A program made the translations under genes and the position numbers. From the NCBI GenBank assembly GCA_049964655.1, contig JBMFXC010000015.1, positions 1 to 38,654 of the forward strand: a DNA stretch of 38,654 bases, given 5' to 3'. The stretch is from JAJZJT01 sp049964655. Lineage in GTDB: Bacteria; Actinomycetota; Acidimicrobiia; Acidimicrobiales; RAAP-2. Under the pieces are notes generated by a model. It was not told the origin of the DNA. It searched no databases and saw only the letters and a list, made by a program, of their open reading frames with translations. The stretch's first letter is position 1, and each line of letters starts with the position of its first letter. This document shows, one piece after another, positions 17,670 through 26,424 of the stretch.

Positions 17670-18932
17670 CTACCCGAGCTTGACTTCGTGTTCGTCGCCG
17701 GCCCGGAGGGAACGGGCCATGGCATCTCCCCACGCCACCGCCTCGAGGTAGGCGCTCTGACGGACCGACGGGTCGGCCAGTGGGTCGTTCCCGTCGACGT
17801 CGTCGTCGAGGCGCATGGACGCCTCGCCCATCTGGAGGAACGTCGCCTCGGCGAGCAGTGACCCGAGCCGTCCCTCCCACCGCAGGATGGCAGCGCGCAC
17901 GTCGGCGGCCACCGGGAGCTCGGAGAGCACCTCGTCACCGGGGACACCGAGCAGGAGGTCGAGCCCGGAGAGCATGCCAGTGGCGAACGCGGCGTCGCCG
18001 AGGACCGGATCGACCTGCCGAGCGAGCAGCTCGCAGAGGCGGGCCCGCACGAGGACGGTCGAGATCGTCTCCTCGGGAGTCTGGCCCGGGTCGGCGAACA
18101 GCATCACGGTCACCCACGCCTGCAGGCGCCGCCACCCGACGAGCACCACCGCGTCGGTGAGGGAGCGGACTGTCCGGCGCAGCCCGTGGGCGGTCCCCAC
18201 GCTCGCCACCTTCAGCACGCGGTAGCCGAGCGCCGGGTCGGTCCGGATGATCTGCTCGATGGTCCGGACGTTGGCGTCGGGGTCCCACAGCTCTGCGGCC
18301 AAGCGGATACTGCTCAGTCGGGCCGGCTCGAGGCTCTTGCCTTCGACGATCTGGGGGCGTGAGAGCAGGTACCCCTGGAAGTAGTCGAAGCCGAGCTCCT
18401 CGCACCACCGGAGCTTCTCCCACTCCTCGACTTTTTCGGCGACGACAGTCAGGCCGAGCTCGTGAGAGTGCTCGAGGAGGGGCCCGAGCTCGCCCTCCCC
18501 GAGCTCGAGCAGGTCGAGCTTGACGATGGAAGCCAGCTCGAAGAGCGCTTCGGCGCCGTCGAACCAGCGAAAGTCGTCGAGCGCTACGACGAAGCCTTGC
18601 TTGACGAGACGCCGGACCCCGGCGAGCACCTCGTCGTCGACCTCGACCGTCTCGAGAAGCTCGACCACGGTCTGTTCGGGTGGGAAGACGATGGGGACCT
18701 CGCCGGTGATGACGCCCCGGCTGCCGTTGACGAAGAGCCGCTTGTCCCCGACGAGGCGCTCGGGACCGAGGTCGACGGCACTGAGCATGAGCTGGGCGCT
18801 CATCAGGTCACCGTTGGCCGGGTCCTGCCAGGTCGGCTCAGAGGAGCGCGGCCGGAAGAGCAGCTCGTAGCCGATCACCTCGAGACGGCGGTCGAAGATC
18901 GGCTGACGGGCCAGGATCAACGCCGAGCTCAC
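17670..18932 (-). CDS. EAL-HDOD signalling protein (YuxH family)
   Basis: A 420-residue protein with an N-terminal degenerate EAL domain (about 1-200) and a C-terminal HDOD domain (about 205-400). It begins with the family hallmark ILARQPIFDRRLEVIGYELLFR. EAL-like blocks VALDDFRWFDG, IVKLDLLELG and VVAEKVE remain, but the catalytic EAL triad and DDFG acid pair are altered, so c-di-GMP hydrolysis is unlikely and binding or protein contacts are more probable. The HDOD part has LSSIRLAAEL, IIRTDPALGYRVLKVAS and WVTVMLFAD. The GTG at 18932 overlaps the stop of a nine-codon ORF. It is separate from pyrE, about 340 bp upstream. Confidence 0.85.
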   Translation of the reverse strand: MSSALILARQPIFDRRLEVIGYELLFRPRSSEPTWQDPANGDLMSAQLMLSAVDLGPERLVGDKRLFVNGSRGVITGEVPIVFPPEQTVVELLETVEVDDEVLAGVRRLVKQGFVVALDDFRWFDGAEALFELASIVKLDLLELGEGELGPLLEHSHELGLTVVAEKVEEWEKLRWCEELGFDYFQGYLLSRPQIVEGKSLEPARLSSIRLAAELWDPDANVRTIEQIIRTDPALGYRVLKVASVGTAHGLRRTVRSLTDAVVLVGWRRLQAWVTVMLFADPGQTPEETISTVLVRARLCELLARQVDPVLGDAAFATGMLSGLDLLLGVPGDEVLSELPVAADVRAAILRWEGRLGSLLAEATFLQMGEASMRLDDDVDGNDPLADPSVRQSAYLEAVAWGDAMARSLRAGDEHEVKLG

Positions 18933-18955
18933 GGCTGCCTCTGTTCCCAATCCAT
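18929..18955 (-). other. Nine-codon mini-ORF overlapping the EAL-HDOD start
   Basis: ATG 18955 reads MDWEQRQP then TGA, overlapping the GTG at 18932 by 4 bp. AGGAG lies about 9 nt before this ATG, while the EAL-HDOD start has only a weak site. It could load ribosomes for re-initiation. It may be chance. Confidence 0.25.
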
Positions 18956-19270
18956 GTTCCTGCTCTCCTCGGACCTCGGCCCGTCCTCGTCCGTCCCCAC
19001 CGGCACGCGCGCGACGCGCTCCCGCCCGAGGTATCGGCGCACCGGGGCAGTGCCTGTAGGCGCGACGGGCGATCGACGCCACGTTGTGCATGGGTTGCGT
19101 CCAGTCTCGATCCTCGCTGCCGCCGGGGCCGGGGCGGGCTCGTGACCGGGGCTCGGCAGCCGGCCGCTCGGCAACCGGAGCAGCAGGAGTGACGGGGCAC
19201 GAGCAGCAGGAGCGCACCTCGAGGGAGAGCGCGGTCGAGCAGCCGCGATCGCCTGCTCGGCTGCGAGGGT
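18956..19270. other. Intergenic stretch between the EAL-HDOD gene and pyrE
   Basis: About 315 bp with no supported gene. It includes the Shine-Dalgarno of the mini-ORF. I see no clear promoter, hairpin with T-tract or repeat array. Confidence 0.5.
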
Positions 19271-19837
19271 TCAGCCCCCTTCGTAGGGGAGCCCGAGGTC
19301 CGGAGCGCCGAGCAACGCCCGGAAGGCCAGGCCCTCGGCTGCGGCCATCGCCTCCGCCGTACCCCCGCGGTCGACCACGGCGACCAGCAGTACGGGCTCA
19401 GCGCCCGCGTCTCGCACGGCCCGGGCTGCCTCGAGCAGGGAGGTGCCGCGGGTGACCGTGTCCTCGGTCACCACCACCTTGTCGCCGGGGTCGAGGGCAC
19501 CGGCAACCCGCCCACCGCCGCCGTGGTCCTTCGTCTCCTTGCGCACGCTGAACGCCCGCAGCGGGCGACCACGCACGGCAGCCACGCCGGCCGTGACGAA
19601 AGCCACCGGGTCCGCTCCCATAGTGAGCCCGCCGATCGCCGTCGCCTCGTCGGGGACGACCGAGAGCACGGCGTCGGCCACCAGCACCATGGCCTCGGGC
19701 CGGCACACCGTCTGCTTGGCGTCGATGAACCACGAGCTTCGCCGGCCCGACTTGAGCACGAAGTCACCCCGACGCACGGCGTGGGCCAGCAGGTGGTCGC
19801 GCAGCGCCGGGTAGGCGACGTCGGGCAGCTCCGTCAT
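19271..19837 (-). CDS. pyrE: Orotate phosphoribosyltransferase
   Basis: A 188-residue PyrE that joins orotate and PRPP to orotidine 5'-phosphate in pyrimidine synthesis. The N-terminal FVLKSGRRSSWFIDAKQTVC block binds orotate, the catalytic loop is VRKETKDHGGGG, and the PRPP-binding motif is VVVTEDTVTRGTSLLEA. ATG 19837 overlaps the purM stop (ATGA), so a pyrimidine gene closes a purine operon. PyrE and PurF both consume PRPP, which gives a reason for co-expression. The open frame continues upstream inside purM, but family similarity begins at MTELPDVAYP. Confidence 0.93.
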   Translation of the reverse strand: MTELPDVAYPALRDHLLAHAVRRGDFVLKSGRRSSWFIDAKQTVCRPEAMVLVADAVLSVVPDEATAIGGLTMGADPVAFVTAGVAAVRGRPLRAFSVRKETKDHGGGGRVAGALDPGDKVVVTEDTVTRGTSLLEAARAVRDAGAEPVLLVAVVDRGGTAEAMAAAEGLAFRALLGAPDLGLPYEGG

Positions 19838-20916
19838 GGGTTCGCCCACAGCGGCGGTCCGACCAGCTCGACCGGCGGGCGAAGGGAAACCCCGGCCTCG
19901 TCGACGCGGCCCACCACCACCGGCTCGTGGCCCGCGCCAGCAAGGGCGGCCATGCAGCCGTCGACCGAGGGAGGGGGCACCACCACCACCATGCCCAGCC
20001 CGACGTTGAACACCCGCACCATCTCGTCGTCGGCCACCGGGCCCCGCCGACGGATCTCCCCGAAGATCTCCGGTACCGGCCACGTGCCCCGCTCGACCAC
20101 GGCGACCAGCCCCTCGGGGACCACCCGGGCGAGGTTGCCGGGCACCCCCCCGCCGGTCACGTGGGCCACGGCATGGACCTCGACAGCCGCCACGGCGGCG
20201 AGCACCGCCGGTGCGTAGAGGACCGACGGCAAGAGGAGCTCGTCGGCGAGCGTGGTGGAGGCGCCGTCCCAGGCCGGTTGGTCGAGGGAACGGCCGTCGC
20301 CGAGCAGGGCCCGGCGGGCGAGCGTGTAGCCGTTCGAACGCAGGCCGGGCGACGGCAGGCCGACCAGTACGTCGCCTGGGCGCACCCGGGCCGAGCCCAG
20401 GACGCCGTCGCGCTCGACCACGCCGACCGCGAACCCGACCAGGTCGAACTCGTCACGGTCCAGCACGCCGGCGTGCTCGGCCATCTCCCCGCCGAGGAGG
20501 GTGGCACCGACGCGGGCGCACCCGGCAGCGACCCCGCCCACGAGCTCGGCCATCCGCTCCGGTTCGACCACCCCGGTGGCCACGTAGTCGAGGAGGAAGA
20601 GGGGCTCCGCTCCCTGGCAGACGAGGTCGTCGACGCACATGGCGACGAGGTCGATCCCGATGGTGTCGTACCGTCCGGCCTCGCGGGCCACCACCGCCTT
20701 CGTGCCGACGCCGTCGGTCGAGGCCACGAGCACGGGATGACGGTAACGGTCCACATCCAGGGCAAAGAGCCCTCCGAAGTCGCCGAGGTCGCCGACCACC
20801 TCGGGCCGACGGGTGGCGGCGACGAGGGGACGGATGCGGTCGACGGCGCGTTCGCCGGCGTCGATGTCGACCCCCGAACCGGCATAGGTGAGGGGCTGTC
20901 CTGAAGGCTCGGTCAC
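19834..20916 (-). CDS. purM: Phosphoribosylformylglycinamidine cyclo-ligase
   Basis: A 360-residue PurM (AIR synthetase), step five of purine synthesis, closing FGAM to AIR with ATP. Marks are TYAGSGVDIDAGERAVDRI at the N-terminus, LVASTDGVGTKAVVA with the ATP-binding lysine, DLVAMCVDDLVCQGAEPLFF-type loop (here LFLLDYVATG), GGEMAEHAGV, GLRSNGYTLAR and AHVTGGGVPGNLAR. GTG 20916 overlaps the purF stop (GTGA) and its stop overlaps pyrE (ATGA). Length matches the family. Confidence 0.95.
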   Translation of the reverse strand: MTEPSGQPLTYAGSGVDIDAGERAVDRIRPLVAATRRPEVVGDLGDFGGLFALDVDRYRHPVLVASTDGVGTKAVVAREAGRYDTIGIDLVAMCVDDLVCQGAEPLFLLDYVATGVVEPERMAELVGGVAAGCARVGATLLGGEMAEHAGVLDRDEFDLVGFAVGVVERDGVLGSARVRPGDVLVGLPSPGLRSNGYTLARRALLGDGRSLDQPAWDGASTTLADELLLPSVLYAPAVLAAVAAVEVHAVAHVTGGGVPGNLARVVPEGLVAVVERGTWPVPEIFGEIRRRGPVADDEMVRVFNVGLGMVVVVPPPSVDGCMAALAGAGHEPVVVGRVDEAGVSLRPPVELVGPPLWANP

Positions 20917-22436
20917 GCGGAGGCCCCGGCAGGCGCTCCCGACACCGAACGGTGCTCCGGGCGGTCGACGGGGACAGGGTAGGCACCGGTCAGACAGGCC
21001 GCGCAGAATCCCGCACCGGGGGCGTCGATGGCCGTCACCAGGTGCTCGAGGGTGAGGTAGTCGAGAGAGTCGACGCCGAGGTAGGTGGCGATCTCGGCGG
21101 GGGTCTTGACCGCGGCCAACAGCTCGTCGCGATCAGGGGTGTCGATGCCGTAGAAGCATGGCCATCGAAACGGCGGCGACGAGACCCGCAGGTGCACCTC
21201 GGTCGCCCCGGCTTCGCGCAGCATGGTCACCATGGCCCGGGTGGTCGTCCCCCGGACGATCGAGTCGTCGACCACCACCAGGCGCTTGCCGGCGATGTTC
21301 TCGCGCAGCGGATTGAGCTTCCTCCGCACGGCGCTGACTCGCTCCGCCTGGGTAGGCGCGATGAACGTCCGACCGATGTAGCGGTTCTTGACCAGCCCTT
21401 GGCCGTAGGGGATGCCCGACTCGAAGGCGTAGCCCTCGGCTGCCGGCACCCCCGAGTCGGGCACGCCCATGACGAGGTCGGCGTCGACGGGCGCCTGGGT
21501 GGCGAGCAGTCGTCCCATCCGGCGGCGGGCTCCGTGGACTTCGTTGCCATACAGCATCGAGTCGGGCCGGGCGAAGTAGACGAACTCGAAGATGCACAAG
21601 CGGGGATCGATGCGTCCGGGCGAGAACGGGTGCTCGGAGCGCACGCCCTCGGCGTCGATGACGATCAGCTCGCCCGGCTCGAGCTCGCGGACGAAGGACG
21701 CGCCGATGACGTCGAGGGCCGGGGTCTCCGAGGCCAGCACCCACCCCTCGGGGAGCTCGTCGGTGGCGTCCAGCCGGCCGAGGCACAGCGGGCGGAAGCC
21801 GTTCGGATCGCGCACGCCGACCAGCCGGTCGGTGTCGAGGAGCACGAAGGAGAAGGCGCCCTCGAGGCGGGGCAGGACGGTGCGCAGGGCATCGACGAGC
21901 TCGTCTCGCCCTCCGGGCGCAGCCGGTGCCGGCAGCGTCAGGCCCGGCCCGTCGTCGACGGCGACCACCACCACGCCCGGTGGGTCGACTGTCGGCTCGG
22001 CGGCGTAGCTCTGCTCGAGGAGCTCGGCCACGAGGTCGCTGTCGGAGGTGGCCATCCCGGGCAGCATGGCCACCCCGGCGGCCAGCGCCGCAGTGTTGGT
22101 CAGGTTGCCGTTGTGGGCCAGCGCGAAGCCCGCCCGGCCCACGCCCCGGAACACCGGTTGGGCGTTGACCCAGTCACTCGACCCCGCCGTCGAGTAGCGG
22201 GTGTGCCCGATGGCCAGATGGCCCCGCAGGCCGGACAACTTGCGTTCGTCGAACACCGTGGTGACGAGGCCCATGTCCTTCATGACGGTGATGGCCTCGC
22301 CGTCGCTCACCGCCATGCCGGCGGACTCTTGGCCACGGTGCTGGAGGGCAAAGAGGCCGTCGAAGGTGAGATGGGCGATCGGTCGACCGGGGGCGTACAC
22401 GCCGAAGACGCCACAGGCCTCCTTGGCCTCCATCAT
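20913..22436 (-). CDS. purF: Amidophosphoribosyltransferase
   Basis: A 507-residue PurF, the committed step that makes phosphoribosylamine from PRPP and glutamine. After a seven-residue leader the nucleophile Cys8 sits in EACGVFGVYAPG; the leader is probably removed to expose it, as in Bacillus. The glutaminase has LQHRGQESAGMA and HTRYSTAGSS; the transferase has VVVDDSIVRGTTTRAM. Cysteines in LCIFEFVYFARPDS, WPCFYGID and FCAACLTG match the four ligands of the Bacillus-type 4Fe-4S cluster, so the enzyme should be oxygen-sensitive. Two ATGs (22436, 22433) begin the frame behind a GAGGGGG site. First gene of purF-purM-pyrE. Confidence 0.95.
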   Translation of the reverse strand: MMEAKEACGVFGVYAPGRPIAHLTFDGLFALQHRGQESAGMAVSDGEAITVMKDMGLVTTVFDERKLSGLRGHLAIGHTRYSTAGSSDWVNAQPVFRGVGRAGFALAHNGNLTNTAALAAGVAMLPGMATSDSDLVAELLEQSYAAEPTVDPPGVVVVAVDDGPGLTLPAPAAPGGRDELVDALRTVLPRLEGAFSFVLLDTDRLVGVRDPNGFRPLCLGRLDATDELPEGWVLASETPALDVIGASFVRELEPGELIVIDAEGVRSEHPFSPGRIDPRLCIFEFVYFARPDSMLYGNEVHGARRRMGRLLATQAPVDADLVMGVPDSGVPAAEGYAFESGIPYGQGLVKNRYIGRTFIAPTQAERVSAVRRKLNPLRENIAGKRLVVVDDSIVRGTTTRAMVTMLREAGATEVHLRVSSPPFRWPCFYGIDTPDRDELLAAVKTPAEIATYLGVDSLDYLTLEHLVTAIDAPGAGFCAACLTGAYPVPVDRPEHRSVSGAPAGASA

Positions 22437-22504
22437 CGCCCCTGCCCCCTCGCCGGTACCCCGTCCCGCCCGACCGGTACCCCGTTGCTGGTCACCAGGA
22501 CGAC

Positions 22505-22524
22505 CGCCGCACCTCGGTGCGGCG
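22505..22524 (-). promoter_or_regulatory. Perfect inverted repeat in the purF upstream region
   Basis: CGCCGCACC (22505-22513), two bases, GGTGCGGCG (22516-22524), 69 bp before the purF start. It may be an operator or part of a 5' leader structure. No T-tract follows, so a simple attenuator is unlikely. Confidence 0.35.
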
Positions 22525-22606
22525 CTCCGTACGCCCCGACGCCGACGGCCCCACCGTCGGGTCGGTGGCCCGGCTGGCTGCCCCAATGGCCGGCTGTCCG
22601 GCTGCC

Positions 22607-22655
22607 CGAGCGAGGCACTGGGCGGCTGGCCGAGCGAGGCACTGGGCGGCTGGCC
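22607..22655. repeat. 24-bp minisatellite, left of the second gap
   Basis: CGAGCGAGGCACTGGGCGGC plus TGGC makes the 24-bp unit; two exact copies run into the N block. Confidence 0.85.
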
Positions 22656-22755
22656 NNNNNNNNNNNNNNNNNNNNNNNNNNNNNNNNNNNNNNNNNNNNN
22701 NNNNNNNNNNNNNNNNNNNNNNNNNNNNNNNNNNNNNNNNNNNNNNNNNNNNNNN
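22656..22755. other. Assembly gap, 100 N
   Basis: Exactly 100 N inside a tandem array whose unit is identical on both sides. The gap is most simply an unresolved number of further copies. Confidence 0.95.
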
Positions 22756-22805
22756 CCGAGCGAGGCACTGGGCGGCTGGCCGAGCGAGGCACTGGGCGGC
22801 TGGCC
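22756..22805. repeat. 24-bp minisatellite, right of the second gap
   Basis: Two exact copies of the same 24-bp unit (22757-22780 and 22781-22804) as on the left of the gap, then unique sequence. Confidence 0.85.
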
Positions 22806-23050
22806 CAACGGCACTGGCCAGTCCGGCGGGTTCGCTTCGGGTCGACGGGTACCTCGGCACCCGGGGACGTGGCCGTTGGGCGGTGGAGCTGGCGATGCTG
22901 GGCACTCCGGATCGGCCTCGCAGGTGTCATCGGTGGCGAGCGGCCGACGTGGCCCCGTGTGGCGGACACGGGGACCCCTTCGAACCGCGCCATGAGCCTA
23001 GTGGCACTCCAACCCCCCTGCGCCAGCCACCGCGGGCCGCTCCTCGCCGA

Positions 23051-23056
23051 TAGCCT
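23051..23056 (+). promoter_or_regulatory. Leaderless -10 box of the PHP gene
   Basis: TAGCCT fits TAnnnT and lies exactly 7 nt before GTG 23064, which has no ribosome binding site. It decides between the possible starts 22992, 23061 and 23064. Confidence 0.5.
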
Positions 23057-23063
23057 CGCCGTG

Positions 23064-23912
23064 GTGATCGACCTCCACACCCACTCGAACGTCTCCGACG
23101 GGAGCGACCCGCCCGAGCGGATCCCCGAGCTTGCCGCGGCGGCCGGTTGCAGCGCGGTCGCCCTCACCGACCACGACTCGCTGGGCGGGCTGCCCGCTGC
23201 CCGCCGACGAGCCGACGAGCTCGGGCTCACCCTCGTCCCCGGGTGCGAGCTGAGCTGCCGAGGCCCTGGCTCGGGCGGCATGCACGTGCTCGTCTACTTC
23301 GTCGAGGACGACGGCGGACCGCTTGCCGCCGAGCTCGTCCACCTCCGAGAGGACCGCAGGACGCGCAATGAGCGTCTGGTCGGCCGCCTGCACGAGCTGG
23401 GCGTCCCGATCGCCTTCGACGACGTCGTCGCCCAGGCTGGAGGGTCCGAAGGCGTGGGACGGCCCCACTTCGCCGCCGTGCTCGTCCGCATGGGCATCGC
23501 GGAGTCGATCGACGACGCCTTCGCCCGCTACCTGGGAGCTGGCGCCCCTGGCTACGTCCCCAAGGCCCGGCTCGAAGGGCCCGAGGTGGCGCGCCTGGCT
23601 GCGACGTCGGGGGGAGTCGCCGTGCTCGCCCACCCGCTCAGCCTCGGGCTCGAGCCACCTGCCCTCGAAGCCTCCGTCGCCGAACTGGCCGCGGCCGGCT
23701 TCGTCGGCATCGAGGCCCTCTACGGCAACTACCGGCCCGAGGAGCGCCAGGCACTCACCCAACTGGCCCACCGGCACGGCCTCGTCGTCACCGGCGGCTC
23801 CGACTACCACGGGACCTCCAAGCCGGGTCTTGCTGTGGGGACCGGCCGCGGCGACCTCCGAGTCCCCGAGCAGGTCCTCGACGACCTCGCCGGACGGCGG
23901 CCGGCTGCCTGA
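23064..23912 (+). CDS. PHP-domain phosphoesterase
   Basis: A 282-residue PHP protein. The metal ligands are visible: IDLHTHSNVSDGSDPP (HxH plus Asp), ALTDHDSLGG, PGCELSC, a His in GRPHFAA, LAHPLSL and the late GGSDYHG. Such enzymes bind three divalent metals and hydrolyse phosphates; actinobacterial homologues act on 3',5'-nucleoside bisphosphates or small nucleic acid ends. Which one cannot be told here, though its place among purine genes fits a nucleotide substrate. The frame is open far upstream, but the -10 box 7 nt before GTG 23064 sets the start. Confidence 0.87.
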   Translation: MIDLHTHSNVSDGSDPPERIPELAAAAGCSAVALTDHDSLGGLPAARRRADELGLTLVPGCELSCRGPGSGGMHVLVYFVEDDGGPLAAELVHLREDRRTRNERLVGRLHELGVPIAFDDVVAQAGGSEGVGRPHFAAVLVRMGIAESIDDAFARYLGAGAPGYVPKARLEGPEVARLAATSGGVAVLAHPLSLGLEPPALEASVAELAAAGFVGIEALYGNYRPEERQALTQLAHRHGLVVTGGSDYHGTSKPGLAVGTGRGDLRVPEQVLDDLAGRRPAA

Positions 23913-23978
23913 GCACTCCGGGGCCCCTCACTCGTCCACACGGGCAGGTCGGTGCCCCCGGCGTGCCGGGACCCGGGC

Positions 23979-26411
23979 TCAGGGGGGCGTCGGCATCCAC
24001 TCGTCGAGCAAGCCGGGCAGCGTCCCACGCCACGCCTCCTGCGCCTCGACGACCGGCACGTCGACCACGTCGCCGAGGACGAGGCGGTCGCCGCCGGCTG
24101 TCCCGAGGACGGTGAAGCGCACCCCGGCGGCAGACGCGCGCTCGGCCACCTCGGCCGGGCGGGGCGTGCAGACGAGCACCCGAGAGGGTGTCTCGGCGAA
24201 GAGGTCGTGATGGTCGCCGATCCCACCGGCCACGATGCCGATCCCCGAGTGCACGACCAGCTCGGCCAGGGCCACCCCGAGACCACCGCCGGACACGTCG
24301 TGGACGCCGTCGAGGAGCGGCACCTCTCCGCCGCCTCCTCCACCGACCTGCTCGGCCACCAGGTCGGCGACGAACGAGACGAGGCGGGCGTGCGCGGCCA
24401 GGTCGAGGCGGGGCGGGGTCCCGTTGCGGTGCCCCCGGCGCTCGACCGCCCAACGCGAGCCGGCGAGCGACGGCCGGGCACCGGCGGCCGGTTCGGGCCC
24501 GGCGTCGAGCAGCACGACCGAGGAGCCCTCCCGCAGGGTGACGCCGGGGGGACGGGCCCGGAGCCGGTCGACCACCCCGAGGGCGCCGATGACCGGGGTG
24601 GGGTCGATGTCGTCGCCGGCGCTCTCGTTGTAGAGGCTGACGTTCCCTCCCACGACCGGGAGCCCGAGCGCCCGGCACGCCTCCGCCATGCCGTCGATCG
24701 CCTCGGAGAGCTGCCACATGACCTCGGGGTGCTCGGGGTTCCCGAAGTTGCAGCAGTTGACCACGGCGGCCGGCCGGGCGCCGGCGCACGCCACGTTGAG
24801 CGCGGCCTCGGCGACGGCGGCGGCGGTGCCCGAGCGGGGGTCCAGGGCGCACCACCGTGGGTTGGAGTCGGTGGCGAGGGCCAGGCCCCGCTCGCTCGGC
24901 GGGAGCCCGGGGGCTGCCAACTTGAGCACTGCGGCATCTCCGCCAGGGCCTTCGACGGTGTTGAGGAAGAGCTGGTGGTCGTACTGGCGGTACACCCACG
25001 AAGGGTCGGCGAGCAGGGAGAGAAGGTCCTCGGTGCACGACCGCGGGGCCGGGAGCGCCCCGGGGTCGTCGGCCAACCGGGCGTCGAGGTCCGCCGGCCG
25101 GGCCAGGGGGCGGTGGTAGAGGGGCGCCTCGTCGCTGAGCGACCGGGCCGGTACGTCGGCGAGCACGGTGCCACCGAAGCCGTCCAGTACCCGGAGATGC
25201 CCGACGCCCGACGCGTCTGGCTCGGTGACCCGCCCGACGACGGCAGCACGCACCTCCCAGCGCCGGCACACCTCCTCGACACGGGGTAGGTCCTCGGGAG
25301 TGACGATGGCCAGCATGCGCTCTTGGCTCTCCGAGGTCATGACCTCGTAGGGCTCCATCCCCGGTTCACGTCGGGGGACCGCCGTCACGTCGACGTCCAT
25401 GCCCACCCCACCGCGGGCGGCGGTCTCGCTCGTCGCACAGACGAGGCCGGCACCGCCGAGATCTTGGATGCCGACGACCAGCTTGGCTTCGAGGAGCTCC
25501 AGGCAGGCCTCGATGAGACGCTTCTCTTCGTAGGGGTCACCGACCTGCACGCTCGGGCGTTTGGCTGCGGCCGCCTCGTCCTCGCCGCCGAAGCCGGCCG
25601 ACGCCAGCACCGACACCCCGCCGATGCCGTCGCGCCCGGTGGTCGAGCCGAGCAGGACGGCCAGGTTGCCCGGGCCCGAAGCGCGCCCGAGCACCAGCCG
25701 TTCGACGGGCAGCACGCCCATGCACAACACGTTGACGAGCGGGTTCCCGGCATAGGTGGGGTCGAAGGTCAGCTCCCCTCCCACCGTGGGGACCCCGACC
25801 GAGTTGCCGTACCCGGAGATACCGGCCACGACGCCTTCGACCAGCCAGCGCTGGCGGGCCTCCTGGGGGTCACCGAAGAACAGCGGGTCCATGACGGCCA
25901 CGGGCCGCGCCCCCATGGTGAAGATGTCGCGCAAGATGCCGCCGACTCCGGTGGCTGCACCTTGGGTCGGCTCGATGGCAGAGGGGTGGTTGTGGCTCTC
26001 GATGCGGATGGCCACGGCGATACCGTCGCCGGCATCGATGACCCCGGCATTCTCACCCGGGCCGACGAGGACGCGGTCGCCCTCAGTGGGAAGCCGTCGC
26101 AGATGGACCCGAGACGACTTGTACGAGCAGTGCTCGCTCCACATCACGGCGTAGAGGGCGAGCTCGAGGTGGTTGGGCTGGCGGCCGAGGACCTGCTCGA
26201 CCTCGGCGAGCTCGTCGTCGGTCAGACCCAGAGCACGGTGCATCGGCAGCGCGGCGAGCGCCCGAGCGGCCACCGCTCCCGCCCGGGTTGCCAGAGCACC
26301 CGCCGCGGCCCCGTTCGACGGCGTGCTCGCGCCTCCTGCCGGCTCGGCTCCGCCACCACGCAGGGACGCGTGGTCCGGGTCACTCGGATCAGGCGAAGCA
26401 GGGGGCGCCAT
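23979..26411 (-). CDS. purL: FGAM synthase subunit PurL (small type)
   Basis: An 810-residue PurL, the synthetase subunit that uses ammonia from PurQ and ATP to turn FGAR into FGAM. Family blocks are VMWSEHCSYKSSR with the catalytic His, AIRIESHNHPSAIEP, TQGAATGVGGILRDIF, GNSVGVPTVGGE, IQDLGGAGL, NCCNFGNPEHPE and VVGGNVSLYNES. The first 55 residues are a Pro/Ala/Gly-rich extension that the family does not need. ATG 26411 has no Shine-Dalgarno but a TAGCAT -10 box 7 nt upstream. It stands alone, separated from purS/purQ by a lysine-rich unknown gene on the other strand. Confidence 0.95.
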   Translation of the reverse strand: MAPPASPDPSDPDHASLRGGGAEPAGGASTPSNGAAAGALATRAGAVAARALAALPMHRALGLTDDELAEVEQVLGRQPNHLELALYAVMWSEHCSYKSSRVHLRRLPTEGDRVLVGPGENAGVIDAGDGIAVAIRIESHNHPSAIEPTQGAATGVGGILRDIFTMGARPVAVMDPLFFGDPQEARQRWLVEGVVAGISGYGNSVGVPTVGGELTFDPTYAGNPLVNVLCMGVLPVERLVLGRASGPGNLAVLLGSTTGRDGIGGVSVLASAGFGGEDEAAAAKRPSVQVGDPYEEKRLIEACLELLEAKLVVGIQDLGGAGLVCATSETAARGGVGMDVDVTAVPRREPGMEPYEVMTSESQERMLAIVTPEDLPRVEEVCRRWEVRAAVVGRVTEPDASGVGHLRVLDGFGGTVLADVPARSLSDEAPLYHRPLARPADLDARLADDPGALPAPRSCTEDLLSLLADPSWVYRQYDHQLFLNTVEGPGGDAAVLKLAAPGLPPSERGLALATDSNPRWCALDPRSGTAAAVAEAALNVACAGARPAAVVNCCNFGNPEHPEVMWQLSEAIDGMAEACRALGLPVVGGNVSLYNESAGDDIDPTPVIGALGVVDRLRARPPGVTLREGSSVVLLDAGPEPAAGARPSLAGSRWAVERRGHRNGTPPRLDLAAHARLVSFVADLVAEQVGGGGGGEVPLLDGVHDVSGGGLGVALAELVVHSGIGIVAGGIGDHHDLFAETPSRVLVCTPRPAEVAERASAAGVRFTVLGTAGGDRLVLGDVVDVPVVEAQEAWRGTLPGLLDEWMPTPP

Positions 26412-26418
26412 GGCATCG

Positions 26419-26424
26419 ATGCTA
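26419..26424 (-). promoter_or_regulatory. Leaderless -10 box of purL
   Basis: On the minus strand TAGCAT is followed by exactly 7 nt and ATG 26411. It supports this start, including the low-complexity N-terminal extension, and a separate promoter for purL. Confidence 0.55.

Larger units (their letters stand above)
22437..23050. other. Intergenic stretch with hairpin, minisatellite and assembly gap
   Basis: The region between divergent purF and the PHP gene holds a 9-bp stem (22505-22524), a 24-bp tandem array on both sides of 100 N, and no supported gene. Near purF the string CGGGGTACCGG appears twice on the minus strand. Reading frames that cross the Ns are artefacts. Confidence 0.7.

Noticed and set aside
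18520..18870. Ser/Thr-rich frames opposite the EAL-HDOD gene
   Set aside because: They are frame shadows; the minus strand encodes clear EAL and HDOD blocks.
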